NCBI GenBank assembly: GCA_010015675.1
Contig: ML976981.1
Coordinates: 1,498,149 to 1,562,148, forward strand
DNA: 64,000 bases
Direction of reading: 5' to 3'
DNA from: Byssothecium circinans
Lineage: Eukaryota > Ascomycota > Dothideomycetes > Pleosporales > Massarinaceae
This document shows positions 22,122-34,106 of this stretch, piece by piece. Both the position numbers and the translations under genes were made by a program. The number at the start of each line of letters is the position of its first letter. Within the stretch, counting starts at the first letter, position 1. Below the pieces are notes generated by a model. That model was not told where the DNA came from. It saw nothing but the letters and a program-made list of their open reading frames with translations, and ran no database searches.

Positions 22122-25100
22122 ATGGCAAGCGTGGAGGCGTCTAGTGAGCGCTTTGGCCCCTTTGCTGTTCAAATCAGATTGCTAATATTCAATGCCTAGT
22201 CATAGGCAGCTCTACTTTTGTTACGGAGACGGATCGGAGCGATAAATCGATGATCAATACCAGCAGCGATTGCACCGTCATCGACGATAGCGGATATATT
22301 GCGAGCAGCTTTACGAACGAAACCAACGAAGTTGTACCGGATGTTCCGCGCAGTCGTAAAAATGTCACAGATGAAGATATCATGATGTTGGAAGCTGTCA
22401 AACGTGCCATGGTCATGATGAAGGCGAACGATGGCAGGAAAGAGATATCCGGAGACAACGAAGATGACGAGGAAAATTATGACGAGATCGACAGCGTAGA
22501 TGAGTTGTTCAATAGCTTTATAGTCAGAAACAGCAGGATAATGAGCTTAGAAGCTCTCTACAAGGCATACAACGGGAAACTTGAGATTGTAGAGGAAAGA
22601 AGGAAGAAGGCCCAGAAGAGCAACAGGGCTGATAAGGAGAGGCCTGGTGTAGCGCCTCGGCTTTTCAAAGAGTTTGCAGATTATTTGCGGACTCTCGAGA
22701 ACCGCATAGATAAATTGGAGGCGGGAAAGGGTTTAAAAGAAACCCCATCTACTGGGACCAAAGTGGGTACGAGACAGGAAGAACGTGGAGACGACGCAAT
22801 AAAGATCGTTTACTACAGTTGCGACCAAGCGGAAGCTGTTGAATTCTTCGACCTCACCGCTGACGAGCGCTGGAAGGAAGATTATGAGTCGATCACGGGA
22901 ACTCCAAAGCCGAACACTTTGCAAATCCTATACGAAGCTGGGGGGAAAGATCAATCCGAGCCGTCTGCAATCCTGGTAAGTAGTATAGCGTCTGCTGTCA
23001 GATAACCTCTAGTAGATCCTATAAGGCTTCCAAAAGATTCTCACTGACTCCACGTCTTAATGTCTAGGCAACAAACCCTCAGTCAGACATTCTGGCACTG
23101 AAAGTCCACTCCAATCCGCTTGCGTCATTCTTTGAGAAGCTTGCTGGTTACCAAGTGCATAAGGACAACTTGGTCCGTATGGTGAAACCTTTCCGTTTCT
23201 TAGTACGTAATGCTTCTAGCATCAAGGAGCATCTCAAATGGCTTCAAGAATACTACAGGTAAGCTTGAAATAGAACTCTCGAATCGCTTCACTCATAAGT
23301 GATAAGTCCTTCTACCGGGTCATTTGATCAGGCGAACAAAAATCTCCAGGAGTCAGACCTCCAACAGCATCCGAAAAACTCGGAAGATCAATCCCAAGAA
23401 ACACCAAATATCCGATCACCATACGAGACAGTCGATGCGATGCACCACTTCGATGCGCTTGTGCGCTTCATAGACACATACTTGCACCACCGAGTTAGTG
23501 TGTACCAGAATGTTCAGCTTGGTGTCCAGGAGAAGCTAGCATTTGAGAACCTTTGGATGATTTACGAACAGAATGAGGCAGTACTCTGCCCAGCACGGAA
23601 GGGCGAGCAAGTTCTCTTCAAGCACGGCGCGGAGTGGGAAGAGTACATCACGGAACACAAAGACTTGCCTCAGGTATATCGGGTCATGACCACTACAGGT
23701 GGTAGGTCACTTTTCGGTCAGCTGACACGTTCCAAAGCCAAGGTCTCGGACGAGCTCGTTTATAAAGTGACGAAGAGCGGAGTCATCGAGCGACATCGTC
23801 AACATGCCACCATTCGTGCGAAGGACAGATATAGTGCTCTTTACGTTCTTTGCTACTTCGTGGGCTACAACGGCAAAAAGTTTGTGCCCCAGACGAGTGT
23901 GTTCGTAGTGAGACCGTACGAAGGGGAAGCGGAGATCAGGTCTTTAGAGATCTTTCCAATCCGTTATCAGGCTCATCAAGAAGGTATGAAACTGGAAAAC
24001 CTCCAACAGCGTGGCCTACAATTCATCGACTATACGGCCACTACTCATCTCCATTACGAGGGTCTCACACTTGGTCATAGTCGAGAAGAGGTATGTAGAT
24101 TACTTCACCTTCGTTCAAACATGTGGCAAGAGATTTTGCTCTAGTGCCCAGCTGACGTGACCCAGATCAATGGCCCGGTGATCATCGATCTTGAGCAAGC
24201 AAATCAAGAGCTGGAGGACGAGTATGTGTTTTCCACAGATACGGAGACTAGTTTCTTTTGGAGCAAGCATGTGGACAAGACAGTGTTTAATATGCCAGTG
24301 ATGACTTGCAAAGACACTGATTGCACCGATATCAGTCACCTAGCAGAGCCTAGCGATCAGTGGAACAAAGATCAATGTGACAACATCCTTAAAACGGTCA
24401 CTGCTCAGCTCGATGACTACATAGTCAACGACATCGGGTCGAAGAACATCAGTCTCAAAGAAGAAATGGAAAAGCTAGGTTTGCTTGAGTTGCTTCCAGG
24501 CACAGTTCATGGCTTTGCACTCCGGGATCGGAAATGGCGTAAGTACCATTCACTCTCAGCGCCAAGTAATATCACTAATCGACTTGCACTAGTTCAATTT
24601 GACGTCACACTTTTAAAAAAAGTCCACGATGAGGACGATGAGAGTGGATGGGATGATCTCATTCTTCCGGAAGACCATCGTGCCATGGTCCAGTCCATGG
24701 TTGAAACACATACTGCTGGTGTGAAAAACGTCCCGGCTACGAGCGGTACCACCACCAAAAGCGAGATCGGTCTCGTCCAAGGAAAAGGCAAGGGCTGCAT
24801 CATCCTGTTGCATGGCGTGCCTGGCGTTGGGAAGACGTCGACTGCGGAATGCGTTGCAGCCTATACAAAACGCCCACTGTTCCCGATCACAGGTGGCGAT
24901 ATAGGCTACGAGCCAGCAGAAGTGGAGCGTAACCTCCAGAAGCTCTTCAAACTCGCCCACAAATGGGGATGTGTACTCCTGATTGACGAGGCTGATGTGT
25001 TTCTTGCTGAACGCGACAAGGCCGATGTCAAGAGGAATGGCCTTGTTTCAGTTTTTCTGCGGATCCTAGAATACTACTCGGGGATCCTCTTCCTCACGAC

Positions 25101-25872
25101 AAATCGCGTCGGAGCCTTCGACGACGCCTTCCGTTCACGCATACACCTAACGCTCTACTACCCCAAGCTAGGAAAAGAGCAGTCCTACCGTGTGTGGGAA
25201 ATGAACATCACGCGCATATCCCGCATGAACAAAGAGCGCGTCAAGAATGGCCAGCCCAAGATCAAGTACGACCGAGACCACATCCTCCGCTTCGCAGACC
25301 AGAACTACGAGACTCTACTCTGGAACGGAAGACAAATACAGAACGCTTTCCAGACTGCGTTGGCACTGGCTCGCTTTAAGGTGCGGGCGACGCCTGACAA
25401 GCGACCAGAGATCATTGTCGATCATTTCGTCACGATTGCTAATGCGTCCATTGAGTTCGACTCTTATTTGACAGAAGTGCATCGCGGCGACGAGGCGAAG
25501 AACGCGAAGAAGAAGAGTTTAAGGGCGGACGAAAAGGCTCCCGACACTGCCAGAAAGGTGCAGATACCATTCGGTACTATAAAGTCGAAGCGAGCTGCAG
25601 CAAAAGATGAGTCTTCTGAACCCGCAAGTGACGAGTCCACTACGGAGTCGTCAGAGGAGGAGCGTGAGAGGAGAAAGAGGAGGAAGTCAAAGGCGAAACA
25701 TAAGGGGAGGAAGGATGTTGATGAAGGAGAGGACGTCGAATTGGAGACCAAGTCGAAGAAGAAGACGTCCAAAGAAGGACAGGTTGATGAAGCCAAGCGG
25801 AGCAAGAAGAGTAAATCGAAGAAAGCCAAGAAGATCGAGACATCATCGGAATCCGGAAGCAGCGGAGAGTAA
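22122..25872 (+). CDS. AAA+ ATPase with DUF7025-like N-terminal region and Lys-rich tail
   Basis: Six exons: 22122-22143, 22200-22975, 23068-23258, 23307-24090, 24166-24538 and 24593-25872, 1141 residues, in frame throughout. Start chosen at 22122 because the 22-nt first exon splices cleanly (GTGAGC...CCTAG) into the long frame. Residues 1-~300 are charged and partly coiled. Residues ~330-640 match the region found upstream of the ATPase in a large fungal family (LGVQEKLAFENLWMIYE, RRSLF-like and YVGYNGKKFVP blocks). Walker A is GVPGVGKT at 790-797, Walker B is LLIDEAD with D847 and E848, followed by a sensor-like FLTTNR and an FRSRIHL arginine block. The last ~130 residues are Lys/Glu/Ser-rich. 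The family is often compared with BCS1/proteasomal AAA proteins, but its substrate is unknown. It lies head-to-head with the STAND-like gene. Confidence 0.88.
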
Positions 25873-26035
25873 TTAGGTAATGAGAGACACACATTGTGGA
25901 AGCTGGGAGGGCGTGCGGCTGATAGTCTTTGACTTGACGATTAATGTCATTTTATGTACCCATGATCCACGATACGTGGTTGGGCCTGTTGAGTCGTGTT
26001 CTGTGCAAGTATCATGATATAAGCAAATCTCTTCT

Positions 26036-27329
26036 TCAACTTGCGCCCTTTTTCGCACTTCCCACGAGTGCCGGAAGCTTAACCTTCCCTAGTTGCACGC
26101 CACCCACCTTTTGCACCTGCGCCACCGCGTCACCAAGCAAAACTCTTATAGCACCCTCAAGCCTCCTGTCCTTCTTTCTTCTCATCCACAGAAGCACTAC
26201 TACGAGGATGAAAATATCGATAGCGACATGTTTTAACGTTCCCCATATCGCCCTCCATATAAAGCGGAAGAAGATGAACTTCTTCGTATGCGTAAATAAA
26301 CTCCTTGACTCAAGCTGCTCTCGCAACGCCGCGACTTCCGCTGTCATCTTTACAAGGGCTTGCTCCATGCGTTTGCGCCATTTCTGGTCCGCAGCACTCT
26401 CGTACGGGGGCCCTTTTGGCGCCGGAGTAGGTGTGAATAAGGATGGTAGTAAGCCAAGTGACCTCCCAGGCGGTTGCTGCGGTGTGGCATATGGCATTGG
26501 CTCTTGTGCCTGCAAATCTACTTGCACGGCTGCGTGTTCCAAATTCGGATTGTATTGCGAATCCGGCGCGTCCACGAACTCTTCTCGGTCTATATCCGCC
26601 TCTTCCTCTTCCAACTCTTCCTCACTCTGCGACATAGGGCTCTTAATTTGTAATGGCTTTTCATCCTCGTCCTCTGCTCTCCCCTTCCCTTTCCCCTTAT
26701 CATATTGTGAATAGCCAGGTGACGCCATCGGTAGCCCCATCGACCCTAGTGTTTGCAACGGGGATGATGAGGAGGACGACGGTACATTGGATTTGACTTG
26801 ATCCCAGACGAACTCTAATTCTGCGACGAGCTCGCGTGAGTCGGGAGAGGGGGAGGCGTATTTGTGCATGGTATCGATGAGGGTCGTAATATATCGTCGC
26901 TTCGCCTCTGTGCGGGAGATGCCATTCTGCTGTTTCCAAGCATCCCTATCACCTTGATATCAGCCCTCGGACATGTCGACGGTGTCGCGTGTCCCATACC
27001 ATTTCTCCCGTGCGCGATGCGCTTCTTCGCTACTTCCCTCCGGCCGCTCCATTATACCGTCGACGTCACCCTCTGGTATCCATTAGATACAGTTTACGTG
27101 CGAATGGACATGGGGCGAAGTACCCATGGCCTGCTTATACATTCCATATAACTTCAGTCGCGTTGCGGAGGGTGGCTTTTGCGATCCCGTGCGGATCTTA
27201 TTGACTGTGTTGAGCGCATGGCTGAAGACTCGATCTATTAAATCTCCTATTAGTAAAAACTCTAATAACGACACTCGTCCCTACTACCCTGTCCAACAAC
27301 TCGAGATACTGACCTACAGAGTCTGACAT
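26036..27329 (-). CDS. Acyl-CoA-binding protein with C-terminal membrane anchor (Atg37/ACBD5-like)
   Basis: Four exons: 27329-27314, 27234-27124, 27072-27000 and 26945-26036, 369 residues. The ACB domain fills about residues 1-110: SVDRVFSHALNTV, PPSATRLKLYGMYKQAMEGDV, AREKWDAWKQQNGISRTEAKRRYI and LIDTMHKYA, including the Tyr and Lys residues that grip the CoA moiety. An acidic, Ser/Pro-rich linker follows, then a coiled segment (RKRMEQALVKMTAEVAALREQL) and one hydrophobic helix at about 305-321 (IDIFILVVVLLWM) flanked by RRKKDRR. This order is that of Atg37/ACBD5, peroxisomal tail-anchored acyl-CoA-binding proteins involved in pexophagy and organelle contacts. Peroxisomal targeting is inferred from architecture only. 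All four splice junctions have GT...AG ends and keep the ACB domain intact. Confidence 0.85.
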
Positions 27330-28210
27330 CACCAGTGCTGATAAACACCCCACGGTGGGGCGCAATTCATCAAATATCTTCTCAACGTATACAGGATACA
27401 CACGAAAGTCAAGGTGGAATATGCGATAGATGGAGGATTCGGTGGCAATGAATGTAGACGTCGTGCATGGCTGTTAGCTTGCGGATCCGGAGGTGGTGGA
27501 GAGAGCTCGACGGCGCGCTCGATAGGGCCTCGGCTCGGAGAAGGCCCGAACACGTGAGTTCACGTGTAAATACCGACGGCCCCACATCTTTCACGACTTC
27601 ATGCTATCACCATTGACGTCCTGTCTCTAGGGTCATTTCATTTATCTATTCATTTCATCCTCCCAGACATCACATTTAGCGATAAATTCCGTCCATGGAC
27701 ACATCTGCGTAGCAGTACTCCAGAGCTACCTCGTACAGTAGCAAAATTTTGGGAAATGACTCTATCACACGCACAGTTGAACGCGTTTCAATGTTAAGTT
27801 ACTAATAGTACGAAAAGAGGATTGCAGGTTTCTTCCTAAGCGTGCGGGAGTAGAAGTAGTTGCAAGGCTTGAGTGACAGGGCATTGAGCTTGTTAGAATA
27901 GGAGGGGGGATTTAAAAAGAAGCACAAAGCGTAAATTGGAGTCGTGAAATCGACGATCCGCAATTAGAGTTGATATAGATATAACTGGAAAACGTTTAGC
28001 GCGACAACAAATGGATTAAAAAGCGTACCAAGAGCCCACATATCTCCAAGGCCCTGCAGCGCCGGAACATCGACCATCACCCTGCTAGGATGGTTGTATG
28101 TAACCCATATTGTTTACCGCGTGGGCTTGCGCGGTGGCACGAGCATGTAACTAACAGCTCACCACAAGAAGAATGGGTTTCACGCCATATGCCCAGGCCT
28201 AGCCTTGCTA

Positions 28211-28612
28211 GGCTGGCTTATATATGGTACGGTACATTATAATATATTAAAGTTTAATACTCTGTCTTATGTGACTTTCTTTAAGCTATAAGTATATTAA
28301 TACTAAGCTAGGATTGCTTCAATATATAATACATACACAGCTCTCCCTCTCCCTACGCATCCTTAAATATCTTTACTATATAATAAGGCGAGAGGGATCT
28401 AAAGTATATATATTTAAAAGTTATTAGGCAGGCCTATATATAGTATCGTATATCATAGTTTTACACTCTCTTAAATAATTTTCTCTAAAATGCAAGTGTA
28501 GTAATACTAGGCTAGAAGTACTTTAATATATACTACGTAGACAGAGAGCTGTATTTCTACAATAGCTAAGAGGTCTTTACTGCGCAGTGAGAGTGGAGGG
28601 ACCTAGGGTACG
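28211..28612. repeat. Two diverged AT-rich tandem copies, RIP-like
   Basis: Copy A (about 28211-28415) and copy B (about 28428-28612) share the order ggcttatatatggtac / ggcctatatatagtat, tattaatactaagctagg / agtaatactaggctag, cttcaatatataatacatac / ctttaatatatactacgtag, and a tttacta...gagagggatct / tttactg...gagtggagggacct end. Differences are largely C/T and G/A. No frame survives. Confidence 0.55.
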
Positions 28613-28618
28613 TGGCCA

Positions 28619-29306
28619 TTGATATCACTGATGTTACATCGCAGACTGTACTTTTTCCTTTGTATTTCTTCATGGAGGAGAATTGGGAACCGACGGGCCG
28701 TGCTCGGCACGTCCATTATGCCCTATAGGAGGCTTATAGAGATGAAGACCTTCCAAAGTTCTACCCATACTGTAGGACGTAAATCAATACCAATGCAGAA
28801 GACCACTGTACACGATGCCAATTCCCTCAAGTCGCCTTCTGATTGGAGCGTCAATCTCATCAAGGCCGTCCGCCGGCTAGCGACAATCACCACGGGAAAC
28901 TATGGTGAAGCATTGCACTTGGTGAGTAAACTCCCAGGTACAGAGGGCGCGAAACACTTCACGTGGCTCTAAGACTTCGTACTTTCCTGTCTAAGAGCTA
29001 AGACGAAGGGCACTGACACCCCTTTGGATGAGCTTTGTTGACTTTATACCCCCTACTTAGGTGATGAGAGATTGGTGAACGGAGGAGCGGGAACGCGCAC
29101 AATGCGAACCCATCCGTCTATGAAATCATACCAATAGATGTCAAGAGAGCGGTCGCGGCTAAGCAGAAGGAGATTGCTGGAGAAGCTTTATAATAACGCT
29201 GTATTTGCGGTTGGCTTTGACGAGGCTTTGGGAGAGACTGCGGAGGAGGTGAAGGATGATAAATTTGCTGATGAAGTCTTAGGGATGCCTTTTAGCGGAG
29301 AGTAGG
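28619..29306 (+). pseudogene. Possible decayed coding sequence, unrecognised
   Basis: An open frame from 28619 to 28972 (117 codons) is followed, across stops, by short protein-like stretches in changing frames. These are LYTPYLGDERLVNGGAGTRT after a TGA near 29038, PSVYEIIPIDVKRAVAAKQKEIAG near 29110, and AVFAVGFDEALGETAEEVKDDKF ending at a TAG at 29304. The amphipathic, charged composition looks like former coding sequence, but I do not recognise a family. It could also be chance. Confidence 0.3.
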
Positions 29307-29855
29307 TAGTGAAACCCGCGCTAGTATTAGGGCTTAAGGATCAGGAAAAGCTTTATGTATTGAATCCCCCTTCGATAAGTTTTGTAGAGTACAGTTGCAA
29401 GCTTATTCCCTCTCACTTCATAGTCGCCAGATCTAATCTCAATAGTAGTATTGTCTATACACTGATTTACTCCTTATTATCTCCAACTACTAGCGTCAAG
29501 AACATTAGAGTGTTAACACAAGAAGAAAGCACGATGAAGTGCATTAGCTTCGGAACTTCGAGGATCTGGATCGTCTCAGTATAACTCCTTACCCAGAAAT
29601 CAGTGCAGCACTCAATCTGAACCCCAAGAAATAAAGAAAGAAGTCTTATATGAGGGTGTAGCGCTCACGGAGAAGGAGAGATGAGACTTGATTCATGGAT
29701 TCGACGATTATGATACGTATTTACTGGTCTAATTCGGCGACTGTAGTTCCCGAAATGGAATATTGATCTCGCCTCATTCATTCACCCAAAACCCGTTCAA
29801 TAGCTTGGATTCATATAATACATAGCTCATCTGCATCCATTCCCCAAAAACAGCG

Positions 29856-31012
29856 CTACCACTTGAATTCGAAGGGGTCGTTGTACTGGTCGTATACCAC
29901 AGGAACAGGCTCATCAGGCTTAGGACCACTGCAGCGCCAATTATCCACGCAAATCGCATGATCATTCCGAATCTTTGCCCATGTAGTGCCGCTGAAGTCC
30001 CAATCAGGTATCGTGGACCAATATCGGTCAATGAGCGGTGTCAGAGGGCCCTGCTGGGTGATGTCGACTTTGCGGCCACGAGTAACGGTTACTAGTGACT
30101 CTTTGAAAGTCCATGTACGATGGGTAAAGACGTCGGCCTCCTCTTTGATCTCATCGCGAGTATCTGGGTTGCAGGAAGATCCCGGCACATCTTCAACGGT
30201 CGACCTAAATCATTGTTAGCGGTGCTCAACCACGGGGCTGTTCGTATCTTGACATTGTCAACTTACCGATACAACGAGACTGTCCCGTTCGCCTCCGAGC
30301 CATCGCGCTTCGCAAGCTGGCGCCTCCATTCGCCTCCCCATGTAAGTTTGCCATTGCCTTTGCGGTCCATCCAATTGTCATTTTTACTCCAATTTCCAAG
30401 TGGCAACGATCCACCGCTGATCACATGCAAGGTCTTCCACCCGTTGCTGCCATGGATCATACTATTGATGGTATAAGAGCGCCCATTATCGCAGCTTTCA
30501 AGGAGCACCGTTAATGTGTCAAGTTGGAGCGTGGGAAGCAACCTCAAGAACGCAACAAGTCGGAACCCATAAAGCCAGTTTCGCCGAAATACAACATCGC
30601 CGGCGTTTTGAGCCATTCGCCAGGTGTCAGTAATGTTCAGTAGAACAACATCTCCGGTCACACGAACGTGGCGAATTTTGGAGAGCGTGTCGGGTGGTAG
30701 CGACGAAAGCTTGTCCATCATCGCTACACCGTGCTCGAAGTCGAAGAGCACTCGCTTGATCCAGATATCCCTCGCCTCGGCATGGATTTGATGGCAGGTG
30801 CGCAAAATGGCGAGAGAGTTAGGCTGCGGCACGAGGTATTGTAGGACGCTGAAATAGTCGTGGCGCTCGCCGAATTTTAGACGCGTCGAGTCGAAGAGAT
30901 AACGGTAGACCTGGTCGCGAAGCTCTCGCGGTAGCGCGAGAAGTCGACATGGAGCCTGAGGTTGTGGTAAGCATGGAGCGCATAGCAGCGGGGAATTTGC
31001 CCTCACCATCAT
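29856..31012 (-). CDS. 2EXR/F-box-like domain protein
   Basis: Two exons, 31012-30267 and 30204-29856, 364 residues. A second ATG directly follows the first. After a short Pro-rich start, the segment LLALPRELRDQVYRYLF is the typical start of the fungal 2EXR / F-box-like module. It is followed by LAILRTCHQIHAEARDIWIKRVLFDFE, also standard for this group, and by a mixed helical/beta region ending in LTVLLESCDN. Such proteins are very numerous in Pezizomycotina; some may serve as SCF adaptors, but function is unknown. The intron (62 nt) separates the last ~115 residues, a Trp-rich region without a known domain. It is divergent from the MFS gene, with a foldback element between them. Confidence 0.75.
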
Positions 31013-31973
31013 GAATTTAGAGTCGTGTTGATGGTTGCTTGAATCTTCCGTTTTCGCGTTGTTGGGAAAAGTTATTGGTGAGGTAGTCGGAAGAGTGGGA
31101 GATTTTATACCGTCGACGACTAACCCGATTAGATCACACTATACACTTCACCGACAGGTATACTATCACTCCAGACACATTCGATCAATCTCAACTCCAT
31201 AGAGCGCTTTTGCTGTACTTAGATCGCTATTTAAATGGTGTTCCAGTGACTGGAACTACCAATGTCAATATTGAGCCTTTATACTTTAAAGCACCTTAGT
31301 CATTATGTATGGTATGGTAGTGTCACCTCGCCTTCCTCTCTTACGACATGAATAAGTTGACATGATGAGAACTTACCTTACAATGTACAAAGGGCAACTT
31401 TCAGAATTAATTAGGTCACATGCTCGGCAAGATCCCGGTTTTAGCCAATCAACGATAGACTGTCATACAATTTACCGAGCACATGACCTAATTAATTCTG
31501 AAAGTTGCCCTTTGTACCTTAAGGTACGTATGTAGTCAATAGTGGTAGAGGCTTCCATGAACCTGGACCAAGGTTATCCCGACAAGGAAATCCTTCTCCG
31601 CACCCCGCTAAAATCGACACCAGCATAGGGCCCCGCCACGTGCCCGCCAACGAGTCAAGATACGGAAAACGTCACCCAACCACAGTCGCGATGACCACTC
31701 AAGCATGTTCGCAAGGCTTGACATCAACTGCCGATTATTCGCGCCGTTCCCTGCTTATGCACAGTCTCTCGCAGCAACCGACTTCGGAAAAGGTCGACAT
31801 GGGAGCTGTGCATGCGGTTGATAAGCTGCATGTACCCGTGCAGGACTTACATTTGAACGTCTCTCTTCATTTCATCTCTCTCACGTCTCCTCATCTTCGC
31901 CTCTGTTCTTCGCCTCTTTTCCCGCGTTTCGCTTCGTCCAAAGCGGTGAGGAATTCAGGTCATCACAGGCCTC
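31013..31973. promoter_or_regulatory. Divergent intergenic region with a foldback element
   Basis: 961 bp between two divergent start codons. It contains the inverted-repeat element at 31374-31526 and a C/T-rich leader (31880-31925) before the MFS start. Small open frames such as 31640-32008 overlap the leader and the first MFS exon in another frame and are not supported. Confidence 0.5.
31374..31526. repeat. 153-bp foldback (MITE-like) inverted repeat
   Basis: Arms of 46 nt (31385-31430 and 31472-31517) are reverse complements except for three transitions, around a 41-nt centre. With a 3-4 nt gap the similarity extends outward to taccttaa/ttaaggta at 31374 and 31526, so both ends finish in TA. 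The right end contains the perfect 14-bp palindrome gtaccttaaggtac. No coding capacity. The size, near-perfect arms and terminal TA fit a small non-autonomous Tc1/mariner-type MITE, but no longer target duplication is visible and a solitary hairpin is possible. Confidence 0.75.
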
Positions 31974-34106
31974 ATGATGGACACAAAAGTAGAAGTCGGC
32001 AACGATGAGAACGTGTCGAATCCGTCACGTCGCAAATCTTATGATGTGGACGCCCATATTATTCCAATTCATCAAGAAGCTCACGAAGATGATATTCATG
32101 TCAATTTGACGTGGAGGTCATGGCTGGTGGTTTTCATCACTTGCTTCGCGTAAGCATCGCTACCCCTCCAAGTCATCGTTCGTTAGTCTTACAAATGTAT
32201 AGAATCATGGCACAAGTCTTCGTCGTCGTGGCTGCCGGGAGTGTCATCTCATTCATCATCCGAGATTTGGGTCAGCCTGCGATAGCGGGATGGATTATTC
32301 AGGTATTGCCTTCTCTTGACGCTTTACCAAATATAAACCAAATACCAACTACGAATAGGGCCCTCTTCTCATGCAATCCGTCCTGTCCCCACTCGTGGGC
32401 CGATTGTCCGACGTCCTCGACCGAAAACTGTTCGCCTCAATACCACCTTTGATCGCCTTCGCGGGTAGTGTTATTTGCGCCAAAGCCACATCCATGAACA
32501 TGGTCATCGGCGGCGGAATTCTGATCGGAGTCACTCTCGCTACTATCTCCATTGTTCAGTCAATTCCTTCCGAAATTCTACCTTTGAAGTATCGCGCACT
32601 GGCGAACGGCTTTTCCTATCTCGGTGGCGCTGTTGGCGGATTGTAAGTTTTCTTCGCTTTGTCGTTGCCTAAGGTACCATAACGTGCTAGACTTCGCACG
32701 GCAGTGCTAACAGATGCAATTTTCAGAGTCGGTGGGTTAGCCGCAGGTGCCGTGGCAAACATCAGCCCATCAGGCTGGCGAAACCTCTTCTGGATCCAAG
32801 CCGCACTACACGGCCTCACGTCTGTGGGCCTTTTCGCCTTCTACTGGCCAAAGAAGAGTACCGATTACCCAAGGATGAGCTTTAAGCAGTGGACTTGGGC
32901 TTGCGATCCGATTGGCAGCTTTCTGCTCATGGTGAGCGCTACGCTCATGCTGCTGGCTCTTAACTGGGCGGGCGGTGCATACGCATGGAAGGATCCGCAT
33001 GTGTGTGCGAATCTTACTGTCGGGATTGTATTGTTCATTGCATTCTGCGTATATGGTGAGGTCTCGACTTTACTTCTGCGGATTGGAGTGAACTTTTAGC
33101 TGATTGATCGCAGAATGGAAGGGAAGGTCCGATGGCATTGTTGCGCATGTCTTCTTCAGCAATGGCCCAAATTTCTGGCTGGCGACCTTCGCATTTGCCG
33201 TGGAAGGGTGAGTCTTATCTTTCCGCCTCGGTGTTCAGATCTAACTTTTCTTCAGATGGATATTCTATTCCGCCGTCAACAGTGTAACACCACAGATCAT
33301 TCTCAACCTAGGGTTTGAAGACAATAGCTGGGATATCGCAGTCCGTCAGCTTTCCTACAAGCTCCCATCCCTTCTCTTTTCTCTGCCAGTGACCTGGTAC
33401 GCTACTAGATTCAAAGATATGAGTACGTCATTTCCCCCAAACATCCAACGTTTCCTTCGACGTCTGAAGACTGACTCATCCCATCACAGAGGTGCCCCTT
33501 GTGTTCACCTACGGCGTCTTCCTCATTGCCACCATCTGCTACGCCAACATCCGACCCGACTGGTCAACCCCACAAATCATCTTCACAGTCCTGACAGGTA
33601 TCGGTTGCTCGGGACCCCTCACCCTCCTCGTAGCCTGTGTACAGTTCACAGCACCTCATGCCTTTCTCTCGACAGCAACAGGCCTTGCCTTCTCTGCCCG
33701 AGCCATCGGTGGCGCCTTTGGATCCGCCGTTATCTCCGCCGTCATCAACAGCAGACTCACATCGCACTATGCTTCAGACGTCGGTTCTGCTGCCACTGCT
33801 GCCGGACTTCCCGCCTCATCTATTCCGGCGCTGCTCAAAGCGATGAAAGCTGGGACTGCGACGACGGTGCGAGGTCGGGGGATTCCGGGGGCGAATGCGG
33901 AGGTTATGAGGGCAGCGTGGGAGGCGAGCTATTGGTCTTATGCGAGGGCGTATCGGCTGGGGTGGTGGAGTGTCGTGCCTTTCGTCGCCTTGGCAACAGC
34001 CAGTGTTGCGGCTATGCGCGGGGTAAAAGAGTTGATGACAGAGAAGGTGGAAGCCACCGTTGAGCGCGAGAGCACTGACGAGGGCAAAGAGAAAGCCATC
34101 GCATAA
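31974..34106 (+). CDS. MFS transporter, TRI12/siderophore-like family
   Basis: Seven exons: 31974-32149, 32203-32302, 32359-32642, 32727-33055, 33114-33207, 33256-33422 and 33490-34106, 588 residues, in frame across all six introns. The protein has about 12-14 hydrophobic segments. The loop 2-3 motif is GRLSDVLDRK, the MFS motif A. SIVQSIPSEILPLKYRALANG and GWRNLFWIQAALHG are hallmarks of the fungal TRI12-like group (PF06609), which includes trichothecene efflux and siderophore transporters. Substrate cannot be predicted: no siderophore or toxin biosynthesis gene is nearby. The N-terminus (about 50 residues) and the last ~25 residues are hydrophilic and cytosolic. Its promoter region contains the foldback element. 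Confidence 0.88.

Larger units (their letters stand above)
27330..29855. other. Gene-poor, RIP-like AT-rich interval
   Basis: About 2.5 kb without an intact gene. The left part is the promoter side of the acyl-CoA-binding gene. From ~28200 to 28610 the sequence is TpA-rich and duplicated (listed separately). From ~28620 to 29306 there is broken coding-like sequence (listed separately). The last part is the 3' flank of the 2EXR/F-box-like gene. Confidence 0.55.
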
